Source: Folioceros fuciformis
Lineage: Eukaryota; Anthocerotophyta; Anthocerotopsida; Anthocerotales
Direction of reading: 5' to 3'
Assembly (NCBI GenBank): GCA_049999805.1
Contig: JBNGIO010006337.1
Coordinates: forward strand, 117,457-181,456
Length of the DNA: 64,000 nucleotides
The notes below the pieces were generated by a model. That model saw nothing but the letters and a program-made list of their open reading frames with translations. It made no database searches and had not been told where the DNA came from. The translations under genes were made by a program, and so were the position numbers. Positions 1 through 10,482 of this stretch are shown in pieces. Position 1 is the stretch's first letter. Each line of letters opens with the position of its first letter.

Positions 1-3000
1 GTTTAAGAATATCCTTGGTATCGTATAGAAGTGTGTGTGCGCCAAAAAGATCTTTCATGTGGTTTCAACCTCATAAATTATAAGATAACTATGCATACTT
101 TACAAACTAAAAAGGCAATAATCATTTAAGTTTTTAGAAAAGGATGAAAATAGATTTTGATTGAGATTAAATTGTGGTATTATAATATTAATAACTATTA
201 TTTATATAACTTATTTAAAAGAGAGAGATCCATCTACCTCAAACAAAAACAAGAAAGGAAGAGACAAGGAAAGGATAGAAAGCCAACAGGCCCATGAATA
301 AGTATTATAATAAAAATATATCAATACTTGAGAAAATATTTTAATGGTATTATAATACAAACTCCAGATACGTATGTAGCAGATGCTGAGGGTGACGACA
401 AGAGTTAATATTTTAGTATTTCATGGACTACATCCGCACGGTATGATGATGCTTGGAGGCAGTGACTGGTTCACGCTGGCTCCCTCAACGTGGTGTGCGT
501 ACCCACAGGATGGAGGCACATCCAAAACGATTTCCCGAAGTAGCTGGACCAAAGAGCTCCGTGAAGGAAGCTTATCCAGAAGCAGTAGCGTAGCGACGCG
601 CATGTCCAAGTTGCCGGCGTCTTTTCATTTTTTTTCTCCTTTCCCGCACGAGATCCTGTTGCAGCGTCTGCGCACAGAACAAGCCAGCGTAGAATAAGCA
701 AGTTGCAGTGTACTCTGACCCCTGTTGTCCCTGTGCCCGCCGCGTCTCTTAGCTTCCCGCTGCTTCCAACCTCTCCTTCCCCGAGTTCTCTCGGCTTCGC
801 TTCTCTTCCATTCTCTACCCTTCCTTCCGTCCTTCCTCTGGCGGTCGGAGCCGGCGCCGGCCCCGGCCCCGGCCCCGGCCCCGTCCCCGTCCCCAAAATA
901 GCGCCCTGTCATCGCCACAAGTGGCGCGGGATCCCTGTCGGGAACCAACCACCACTGCATGCGATTCTCGTCACTCAACCAGCCCACGCCAGCCCAGTCC
1001 ACACATGCGGACAACATACATTGCCGGACAGGGGAGAGGCAGCGATCGATCAAAGCCCACCAGCCCAGGCACACGTGTTTGCCGTCCCGTCGGTGCTGGG
1101 TGCTGATCTAGTAAAGTAGAAAGAGCGTCGCCTCGCCACTTTGTGCAGTCGTCTCGCCACAAAACCTGAGCCACCCGCGGTTAGCTTCCTCCGGGCCCGG
1201 CCCCCGGGGTTGGATTTTACCTGACCCCGGTCACAGCCGCGGATCGGCCTTTATTGAGGGGCCATCACCCGTCTCTCTCCCCCCACCCTGCCCCATGTAA
1301 CGGTCCTGTGTCTGGTGTCAGGCTCCTGCGCTGCGCTGGCCGTGGAGGGGAGCGGGGCTGCGGGACTGCAGTGAAATCAGGACAGAATTCAACCCAGTGC
1401 CAGCAATCCGGGTGCCTGCCTCTCTGCCAAATATCTCCCTCGCCTCTGTCTTGAAGGAATTGTTTTTTCTGCTTTTCATCAGAATGTTGGTTGTGTTAAA
1501 GACGAGCACAGGCTGCAGCAAGGGAGCAGGCAGCGGAGCGTGGTTGGGTGGGAGAATTCCAAGCGCTGGGCATTTGGCATTCAATGCATCCCTGCCCACA
1601 TAACATCCAATTTTGTGCGCTTGCAGTGGAAGTGTGCGGGGCAGGTGAGGAGCCGACTCAGTCGCACATGGGGAGCCCGGAGGCCGGTACCCGGTACCGC
1701 GAACTCGGTCGGCCGGCCAGGACGCGGTCCACCTACTTTCTTGACTGCGGGTCCGCGACCGCCGACGATACGCCACTGGGAATACACTTTCACGTATGTA
1801 TGTATGTATGTAGGCCCGCACTTATCTGCGGAGCTTCGCATACGGTAGTTTAACGCGGACGGAGAAAGGGTCGAAGAGATCCGAGGATTTCCCACAGGCG
1901 GGCCCACGTCCAGACAATAGAAGAAAGACAAACGGGAAGTGGGCAGCGCGCCGGGGGCAAGAGAAACACGTTTCGCCGGTTTCGCCGTGACAGGGCTATA
2001 CGCGGGTCGCTCCCCCGGGGCTTGGTGCTGGGAGTTGTGGGAAAGGCTCTGCCCGGGGAGCTTGCCGCCCTCGGGCAAAGGGACGGCTCGTGTCCGGAGC
2101 TCCGGCTATGGTGGTGGCCGCGGCCCGCGCCCCTCTGCCGGTCCCTCTCGGCCTCACGCGCGTTGCAGCCTTGCAGGCAGCAGCTGCAGCTGCAGCAGGC
2201 GATCCGGGCCCCGCAGCGCACGACTCATGAGCCGGCCGCGTCACACTGATTGAGAGATGTGGCTGCCTCCGAGGACGGGAAGGGAGGGAATCAATTCTGC
2301 TGCCCGTGCCTCGCTGCCGCGTGCTGGCCGGGACTGGACTACACTGCTCTGGAGTTCATGAGTGCGGCGGCCTGGCCATCATCCTGATACTTGCCTGACG
2401 GCCCTGGATCGTGATAGTGTGGGTTACTAGAGTAAGTGGAGTGTTGTGTAGCATTGTTTGCTGTCCCGCCGGCTGTTGCTGCTGCTCCTGCTGCTTGTCA
2501 CGAGCGGGAAGGGGACGGGACAGCAGGGAAGGCGGGAGAGAGGGAGACGGGTAGACAGCGGGAGGTGGGTTGAAGATATAATACCTGAGTGCGGGTGCGG
2601 ATGTGGATGCGGACCCAGTTGCAAGGGGGAAGAGGGGGAGAGGAGGAGGATGATGAGTGCCGCTGCCCTTGCTAGTGCCACAGACTCTGCCTTGCACCTT
2701 CTCCACTCGGAGAAAAGCACGGCTTCTGGGGTAGTGCGGCCGAGGTAGGGCCCCCAGGGTGCGCCTTTCTGGGAAGGCTAGCCAGCAGGCTGGTGGCAGG
2801 TTGTGCTGGAGCAGGCGCGGAGGTCTCTCTTTTCCCTGCCTCCTCCAGGCTGCGTCTGCCGGCAGCATCGCACTCGCTTGGGGATTCTCGATCGAGGACG
2901 TTGCTGAAACAGGTCGCTGCTGCTCCTCTGCTGTGCACATGCTCCGGGGCTGACACCGGGACCGAACTGCCACGCAGTGTTGCATGCTGTTGCTGTGTGC

Positions 3001-3274
3001 TGCAGCATAGCATCGCCTTTACCACGCCCGGACTCCGGGCCACGGCACTGTGGTGCGCGTGCCTGACTACCAATCCCCGCAAGTACCGCCCACGCTCCCG
3101 TAGCTATCAGCTTCCACTTCGCCTGCTTGCTTCTGTCCTGCCTGACTTGGACTGAAGGGAAGGAAGGCGAGGCAAGCACAAGGTGTCCACCAGGCGGGGA
3201 GCTTTTGGGATTCCTTATTCGCTTCCCGGAGAGTGACTCGGTCCTAGAATTCTGGGTGGAAAACAGTCTTGCAG
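1..3274. other. Upstream region and probable GC-rich 5' leader of the ARM-repeat gene
   Basis: I see no convincing protein gene here. Bases 1-420 are AT-rich; from about 700 to 3270 the sequence is GC-rich and low in complexity, with a (GGCCCC)n tract near 850-895 and a (GTAT)n tract near 1795-1815. Overlapping open frames on both strands are short, biased in composition and match nothing I know. A consensus donor (GCAG|GTGAGC) at 3275 suggests that the stretch before it is a non-coding 5' exon of the downstream gene; where transcription starts is not visible. Confidence 0.4.
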
Positions 3275-3742
3275 GTGAGCAGTCTCCGTGGGCACAACTC
3301 GCCCGTCCCATGTGGTGAATGTGAGCGTGGGAGATGGGACATGTCCGCGTGCGCCCGGGGAACGATGAGCCAAACTCTCCTTGCTTTGCTGGCCGTGGCT
3401 TCGTCTGATGGTCTCTGGAGTGGACTAGCTGAGTGCGGGAGATGAGGATGTGGAGGAGTCATGCATCTTCTGTCGATTTGTAGAAGCGACAAGGCTCTTC
3501 TGAGGTTAGCCGCCTAGCCTAGCCTAGCCTAGCCTAGCCTCACCTCGCCTCGCCCCGCCCCGTTTGCCTGCTGCTTTGTCTTTCTTTGTTGCATGCCAGT
3601 ATTGTGGCCGCACTTCCCTCCCTCTCCCGCTGTCGCCGCTTGGACGTCCTCGCTTCCCTTCTTCCTAGCCAGCGAGCTTGCTATGTTCGAAACGAAGTGT
3701 AGGAAGCGTAGGAGAGTTATGAGTTGGTTGCCTGTCTTGCAG
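3275..3742 (+). other. Probable 5' UTR intron of the ARM-repeat gene
   Basis: A strong donor (GCAG|GTGAGC at 3275) pairs with a pyrimidine-rich acceptor (CCTGTCTTGCAG ending at 3742), giving a 468-bp intron that ends 32 bases before the start codon at 3775. Inside it lies a short (CCTAG)n pentamer run at about 3513-3540 followed by CCTCG/CCCCG variants. Leader introns are common in plants; this one is inferred from splice signals only. Confidence 0.45.
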
Positions 3743-3774
3743 GAATTGGTTGCCGTGCTTGAAATCGGTAAACT

Positions 3775-5502
3775 ATGGGGGTGTTCGGAGCTAAAGGCGG
3801 GGATGTCCAGCACAGATTTGAAAACAGACCGGAAGGTGGTAGCGCGGATTTGAGCGCGAATAATCTGCTTCACCGGGCTCAGCAGCTTGCTCCGCTCGTC
3901 GACGCCGAATCCCTCAAAGTTAAGGCGTTTTTGGGCCGGTGGAAGATCATCAGGAACAGGCTGCAGCAGCTTCCTGCCCACCTCACTGAGCTAGCTGAGT
4001 CCCCTTGCTTTCTGTACAATCCCTTGTGTTGTGAGCTCCTTCAAAGCATTGTGGGTAGTTTAGAACAGGCCAAAGTTCTAGCCAAAAGCTGTACGGACCT
4101 CAAGTATGGAGGCAAGCTACAGATGCAGAGCGACTTGGACTCGCTGGCTACAAAGCTTGACTTGCACATTCACGACTGCGAGCTTGTTATCAAGAGTGGT
4201 GTGCTCGGAGAAGCACCCCTGGCCGTATGCCGTACAACCCCAGGGACTAGCAGGGAGGCAGTGAGGTGGAACATTATCGATCTCATTGCGCGCCTGCAGA
4301 TTGGGAACACCGACTCCAAGCAGAAAGCTCTTAACAGCCTAGTGGAGCTTATGGAGGAAGATGATAAGAACGTCTTGGTGGTTGCAGGTCAAGGTGGCAT
4401 CCCTGCTCTGGTGCACTTGCTGGACTCCAGCTTGCCTGCCATCCGAGAGAAAGCTGCTGCGGCCATTTGCAGCCTTGCTCTCGCTGATAGCTGTGAGCAT
4501 CTGATCGTCTCCGAGGGGGCAATTGCTCCCCTGGTAAGGCTCCTGGAGTCTGGCAGTTCTCTTGCTAAAGAGAAGGCTGCTGCTGCTCTGCAAGGCCTGG
4601 CATTTAGTGCTGAGAACGCCCGAGCAGTGGCTGCCCACGGTGGTGCGCCAGCTCTGATAGAGATTTGCAGGAGTGGTACTCCAGGAGCCCAGGCGGCTGC
4701 GGCTGGTTCTTTGAGAAATCTTGCAGGGATTGCGGAGATCCGCAGTAGCATAGCGGAAGAAGGTGCTATTCCCATTCTTATCAACTTGGTGGAGTCTGGC
4801 ACTCCACTCGCGCAGGAACATGCTGCGGCCGCCCTGCAAAATATTGCCCTCAACGATGACCAGATGAGGCAAGCCATTGCTGCAGAAGGGGGCATTCAGC
4901 CCTTGTTGAGATACTTGGATGGAGCCACATCTCCCAAGGCGCAGGAGATAGCTATGGGTGCTTTGAGAAACATCGCAGCATCTCCTTCCAATATGGAGTA
5001 CTTGCTCACTGCTGGGTTTCTGCCCCGGCTGGTGTCGGTTTTGCGACACGGAGGATTGACTGCTCAACAAACCGCTGCAGCAGCAGTATGCCACCTTGCG
5101 TTTTCGCTGGAAAGCAGGAGAGCTCTGGGTGAAGCTGGTGTCATCCCAGCACTGGTGAAGATGCTGGACGCCAAGACCAGTACTGCTCAGGAGTGTGCAG
5201 CACAGGCATTGGCGAGTCTTCTGCTTGTGGACAGTAATCGGAAGGAATTTCTGCAGGAGGAGAAGGGGATATCAGGTCTCGTGGCTCTGCTGGATTCGCG
5301 TAACATGAGCATTTCAAAACAGCACCCCATCTCCGCTCTCTCTACTCTGGTACAAAACAGCCGATGCAGGAAGCAAATGGTGTCAGCAGGGGCTTGCTAC
5401 CATCTGGGAATGCTTGCTCAGAGAGACATAGCCGGAGCTAAGCGATTGCTCGAGCGCCTGGAGCGTGGCAAGCTGCGCAGCATCTTCAGCAGAACTTCGT
5501 GA
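3775..5502 (+). CDS. ARM-repeat protein (VAC8-like, plant ARM superfamily)
   Basis: A single uninterrupted exon encodes 575 aa. The first ~130 residues form a helical plant-specific N-terminal domain. From about residue 155 to the end there are tandem armadillo repeats with the usual pattern of Gly-Ile-Pro-x-Leu-Val-x-Leu-Leu followed by Ala-rich helices (for example GAIAPLVRLLESG and AAAALQGLAFS). There is no U-box, F-box, signal peptide or membrane segment, so it looks like a scaffold or adaptor rather than an enzyme. It resembles the family of Arabidopsis At2g45720/At1g01830, whose role is poorly defined. The ATG at 3775 is the first in frame after a likely leader intron. The next gene is convergent on the minus strand, 564 bp away. 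The ARM fold is certain; the cellular role is unknown. Confidence 0.9.
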   Translation: MGVFGAKGGDVQHRFENRPEGGSADLSANNLLHRAQQLAPLVDAESLKVKAFLGRWKIIRNRLQQLPAHLTELAESPCFLYNPLCCELLQSIVGSLEQAKVLAKSCTDLKYGGKLQMQSDLDSLATKLDLHIHDCELVIKSGVLGEAPLAVCRTTPGTSREAVRWNIIDLIARLQIGNTDSKQKALNSLVELMEEDDKNVLVVAGQGGIPALVHLLDSSLPAIREKAAAAICSLALADSCEHLIVSEGAIAPLVRLLESGSSLAKEKAAAALQGLAFSAENARAVAAHGGAPALIEICRSGTPGAQAAAAGSLRNLAGIAEIRSSIAEEGAIPILINLVESGTPLAQEHAAAALQNIALNDDQMRQAIAAEGGIQPLLRYLDGATSPKAQEIAMGALRNIAASPSNMEYLLTAGFLPRLVSVLRHGGLTAQQTAAAAVCHLAFSLESRRALGEAGVIPALVKMLDAKTSTAQECAAQALASLLLVDSNRKEFLQEEKGISGLVALLDSRNMSISKQHPISALSTLVQNSRCRKQMVSAGACYHLGMLAQRDIAGAKRLLERLERGKLRSIFSRTS

Positions 5503-6066
5503 TCTCTCCTCTATCAGTGATCTGCTGGTGATGTCTGCGGGATGTAAAAACCTCTTCATGTCAAAACCTGATTCCAGGCCTTCGGATGCTACCCATAACA
5601 GTCACAGATCCTGCCTCTATCCTGGTTGGGCGTCAAGTGGTATCTTCTATTTTTAAGGTTCTCAACCCCATACCTACAGTGCTTCCTGGCATCGGATTTT
5701 GAGTCGTGAGCAGGCTCTGTTAACTGTTACGACCACGGAATCGGCGGGACTTCCCTTGCACAGTAGGCAACTTGTCAATTCTTCACGCCAAACGTTGGGA
5801 TATGGGATTGGGGCAGAGCGTGTATATGAACGAAGCTATTAGGTGTGACTTGCAAGTGACTGCTAGAATAGCTACTCCTCACTTGGCTTCCTTCTTGCAG
5901 TAGAATGTAGTTGCTTGTAGCGTAGACTGTACTGATCCTCCTGCGATGATGCTGGCACATCTCGGCACTTTTCGTTAAAAAGGTTGCGTGACCTGCACTC
6001 GCATACGTAAGGGCATCTGGAAGCCTTGTCGTCTGAAATAATTACTGTACAATGTGTTTGGAACGA
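5503..6066. other. Intergenic: convergent 3' ends
   Basis: This 564-bp stretch separates the stop of the ARM-repeat gene (+) from the stop of the FLIP-like gene (-). It should hold both 3' UTRs and polyadenylation signals. I see no open frame or repeat worth calling. Confidence 0.4.
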
Positions 6067-9000
6067 CTACGATCTGGAAAGCGATCCAACCCGATTTTGT
6101 ACCTCCAAAATCTGCGAGACGACCCATTCGTGCTGATCGGAATGTCTGACTGACTTCGTGCTGAGCCACATGGGCAGCGTTTTTTCCAGTAATTTTGTTC
6201 CTTCTTGCAGCATGACAAGCGCTTTCGATATCTCAGAAGAAAAGTGGCTGTTCTTGTCGGTTTTCGACCCATCCTGCTGAATCTGCATTCCTACTGTATC
6301 ACTGTGATCCAATTCGCAAGTCCTCCCCATGTATGCATACGTTCTAGTACTACAAGACGTTCTCAGCCTCTTACATTCCAGCCTCAGGGTGTCCCTGGCC
6401 TCAGAATCTGCATCCAAGTAGGGTCGTCCGAGCTGCTTCTCTAAGAAAGTCTGCACATCTTTCATGAAAATATCCTCAACATCAGGCTGAGATGCATCTG
6501 GTGGAACAAAGCGCCATAACTCTGGCATGGGCGTGTTTGCTGCGAATGTTGAAAATGAAGCAAGTCCCGAGTGAAGTACAGCCCAATGTTGCTCCTTCAG
6601 CACAAAATGATAAAGCTTCAACAATGCCTGCGTAGCGGGATCCTCGGTATCGTCTGGGAACGCAACGTCCCAGAGACTGGATAAAAACTCAGCAACAGAT
6701 AACATCAGATGCAGCTTGGTTCCCACATCCTGATTAACAACACAGCCGATGCTCTGGTGAGCTGACTTGAGCAGATCCGTTATCTTACCCAAACTCAGTT
6801 CTTGCTGCACGTACTGGAATATTTTGAGGATCTGGCTTAAAAGAGCAATACTTTCCGTCCTATATCCATTCCCTCCTTGTGCCCAGCTCGTCTTGACGAC
6901 ATTCAGACATACTTCCGCAATTTCTTTCTTTTTGGCATCTACTTGCTCCCCAATCTCTGTGCTGCTCGTCAAGCCAGATGAACAGACATTTCAGCAAAAG
7001 GTGTCAGGTATGACCAAAAGGGCAGAAAAAAGAAAAAAAAAAAAAGGACACGTGGATGGCTCTCTGGAAAGTTTGTGCAGATCAGCTTACCATAGACGCA
7101 AAACATCAAACAAGCTGGCAGCAGCTTTAATTTGTAGCATAATTCGTGTATAATCTCCTTCGTCTCCTACATCCCAAGCAGGCTCTCGCAAGGTGCTTAA
7201 GCAAGTCTCGATCAGTTGAACCACAGCACCTGTCCTCCGACTATCTGGCAGAAGACCAAACGACCATCCTTCTTGCAACAGAACGTGGGCCAAAGTTGCA
7301 GAGGAAAGTGTTTTGAAGGCATTCTTGGCACAAGCTAGTGAGAAAATCCTTTCTGCCTCTGATGAAGATGCCATTGCCAAAAGTGAACAGATCAACCTTG
7401 CCATCCTTTGCACCGGTATTTCAGAGTCTCTGCCAGCTTCGGAACCACACATAGCCTGCAGAATGCTAAACAAGGCCGAGACATGCTCAGATACTAATGC
7501 TTTGTCCCCATTTCGCACAACAAAACACCAGAGGTTTTTTATGAGCTCAAAACAGAGTGCACTTGGATGTATGGCATTCCGGAACAAGAACTGCTCAACA
7601 GCAACCATTGCTCCAGATGATGCAGCCACTGTTATGAATGTCTCAAGTGCTTGCAGTGCCCACACAAACGTCAGCTGTAAACTCGAAGCATACGTGGTTT
7701 CCTTCACATGCTTTGGAAAAGTCTGACGCTGAAGCATATATCCATAAACTCCCTCTTCTGACAAAGTATCCAAAAGCCAGTCAAGGTGCCTGCACACTTC
7801 AAGCAGCACCTCTGTTTTGTACCCATATGATACGGACAGCAGATTAAGAAAAAGACCGGTGCATCCAACCTTTCCATGGACTCCGGACATTCTGTTGTCA
7901 TCGTCAGAAAACAACTGATCAAGAACAGTGACTGCTTTCTCAGAGTTACACTCTGCCCCCGTTCGTGAATATCCATCCACGATGCACTGCAGAAATTGGC
8001 ACTTCTGATCAAGATCTACATCTTCTGTATTGAGCAGAAATTGCAGAAGCGCACAGGTTGCAGGCCACACAGTTTCGCATAGTGTCTGTTTGAGTTTCGT
8101 ATTATTATTGAGATACTCATCTGGCACAGATAGAACGGAGAAGAGCTTTGTAGCAAAGCGAGCAATAGTATGATGTGCCTTCCCAGATTCCTTTGGATAC
8201 CATCTGGCAATCCGCACGGCGTGGGTGATAAAAAACCGTATGAGACGAGCTTCCTTGTTGTCTGCATCAGGTATATTAAGAGGCTTGGAAATATGTACCA
8301 GGCTTGATTTTACTGCTGCCTTCAGCTTCTGCAATCCTTGAAGAACAAGCTGCATGACTATGACACTGACGTCCAAGACCTCCCCAAAGGCTTCAATCCC
8401 TTCCTGCGGCTGAACTAAAAGCATCACGGATTTCCATAGGGCATTCAAAATCTGAGGAGTCCCACTTTCAGCACAGGCATTGGCAGTCAGTACCATACTG
8501 TCCAATGCCACCCTCAGGACGCTCAACCTTGTCACCCTCGTTGTATTGGCATGTCCACCGCTTGCAGATAAGGCAGCGCCTGACGGTGATAGACTTAGCT
8601 TGATACTCGACAGCCAAGACTGTGCACTATCAATCAAGTCACTGGCAAGTGGACGCAGGTCCTCCTCAACATGGTTCATCTTGACATAATTCTGTGCAGA
8701 GAAACGAGGACAGTCGAACTCACTTACCCTACAATATTTAGGAACAATGGAACCTTCATGATAGCGCAGGGAAACTGGGGTTCCATTTCATGATACCTTT
8801 CTCGTGCTCATGATTTCTATGTAGCTGAAAGATGTCTTGATAAAGGCCTCAACCGAACTGGCAGCCATGTCGTCTGTCCAGTTTATTTTAAGAGGTGATG
8901 AGGTAAATACGGTAGTAGCCAAAGAAGCAACGCTCTTTAATGCCTGCAGAACGTGATTGCAGAAGGTCAACCCTCAAAGAGCAAGACTAACTGATCTTTT

Positions 9001-9707
9001 ACCAGATAACTGGCCAACCAAGAGTAGGTGAGCTATGCATACATCACAGGCAGCATCAAACTTTTGATCCGGGAGAACTCCCTCTCGATCCCATATTTGC
9101 ACAGTTTTTCCTCCCCATTCACAAGCCTGCAAGACACGGGAATACATGAACGGGGGCAATGCTGTATTCCGTAAGCCGAGCAGCGAACAAAGCTAGCCAG
9201 AAAATCGCCATTCTTCCTAGGTATAAAGACGAATGAGCACCTGAGTGGCAAGATCCAGAAATTGAACCGGAATGCCGTCGCCTCCAGAAACATGGGATAT
9301 CTGACAGCGTGCAGCTTGAATGAGGCTGTTCCGCCACTGAAGAGTGCTGATGTTGGAGCTGAAGCTCTCTTCCCACAGGCCCCATGACGCAGTCAAGGAG
9401 AGAAGCCAACAGGAAACAGAGAGAGAGAGAGTGACTCGATATCCGAAGACAGTTGACAGCCAACCAGGCAGAGAATCGGCGATCGCAGAGTTCCCAAAAA
9501 TAAGGATACTGCCAAGCTCTTAGCGATTTCAATCCTTCCAACTGCACTCGCAAATGAAAGGTGCTGCAGTAAACGCACGCGGTGGATGCGCTGATCAAAA
9601 TCCTGGCGAACACAGACACAGGTGTTAATACATGGAGCTCCCCAAGCCAGTGACAAGTTGTTGGAGAGAGGAAGATCGGTCCTGTTGGCTGATCTTCCTC
9701 TCTCCAA
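6067..9707 (-). CDS. FLIP: FLIP/FIRRM (C1orf112)-like protein, DUF4487 family; 5' end unresolved
   Basis: This is a minus-strand multi-exon gene of about 1,040 codons. Exons I can phase: about 9602-9241, 9126-9019, 8943-8797, 8691-7091 and 6961-6067 (stop). The helical repeats and the block around KEQHWAVLHSGLASFSTFAA followed by ELWRFVPP match what I recall of Arabidopsis FLIP and human FIRRM, the partner of the AAA ATPase FIGNL1 that limits RAD51/DMC1 strand invasion in meiosis and repair. Two spots are awkward. The reading frame shifts by one base at a homopolymer at 9496-9500. The 9019/8943 junction needs a weak GTTGGC donor, because the better GTAAAA donor at 9002 breaks phase and an in-frame TGA lies between the exons. 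The start codon is uncertain; an in-frame ATG exists at 9707, inside a hairpin. The family call comes from recall, not from a search. Confidence 0.7.
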
Positions 9708-9709
9708 CA
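9659..9709. repeat. Perfect 19-bp inverted repeat with 13-base loop
   Basis: The arm 9659-9677 is exactly complementary to 9691-9709, leaving a 13-base loop. It lies at the likely 5' end of the FLIP-like gene and contains the candidate start codon on the minus strand. As RNA it would form a strong hairpin on either strand. It is too short for a typical plant miRNA precursor. Confidence 0.8.
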
Positions 9710-10482
9710 GCTTCGCTTCTCTTCTCTTCAGACTGCTAGCGCCTGGCCTGTCTGTTACATTTGAGCTGTCTCAATTTTGCTACTTCAACATCAAAAAGCA
9801 CACCAAGCGGATAAGGTAAGGAGATTCGGCTTTGCCTGAAGAGACCTGAGTTCGTCGAGAAGGAGCTTGCATTTGTCGTCGTCAGTCTCCATCTTGTCAC
9901 CTCCTTCCTTCCGTCCCTACCTGCTCGAACGCCTTACAGACTGCCGCTTCGCCGGGCATTCAGGCCAACATGGCTCAAGCATAAAAATTGACCAACGGCC
10001 GAAACATCATTCAAGTCGCGGTTGGCGGGAAGTTTCGAAGAACCCTTAATCTTGTTGGAAAGTGGGAGCTGATTGTCTCGAAGACCAAATATTTTCGAAG
10101 ACCACTGCTGGGCTAAAGCGTTTTGAGTACAGCCATCGACACGTATCCACAAGATCTTTTCGTATTGAAGTTGGAAAGTGAAGTGTTTATATATCAACAT
10201 ACAGTGATTAACAAATTAATGAATTCCACTTGGAATCAGCGTATTACAGTTTGCACGAGTTTGGGGAAGGCGGTGAACCCTGTGACATCGTTGCAACATG
10301 GTAAGCGGAGCCGCCCAGTCCGCGACATGAAAGTAGAAAGTAAATGCAAAATGAAGTGGACTTTACCTGGTGTTCTACCATACATCCGCTCCTGTGTGGG
10401 TGGTGTTCGACAAGAGAAAAGCTTTGGTAAGTTCACTAACGTCTAACATTAGAGTTCCAGCCAAGGCGCCCGAACCATCGGA
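9710..10482. other. Intergenic: FLIP promoter side and CCZ1 3' side
   Basis: About 770 bp lie between two genes of the same (minus) orientation. The stretch should hold the promoter and leader of the FLIP-like gene and the 3' UTR of CCZ1. The open frames here are short and without recognisable domains. Confidence 0.4.

Noticed and set aside
471-1119. Gly/Pro/Ala-rich frames on both strands near the left end
   Set aside because: They arise from the (GGCCCC)n tract, with no domain and no conservation signal.
4339-5094. 251-codon minus-strand frame
   Set aside because: It lies entirely inside the ARM-repeat coding exon on the other strand and has the low-complexity look of a shadow frame.
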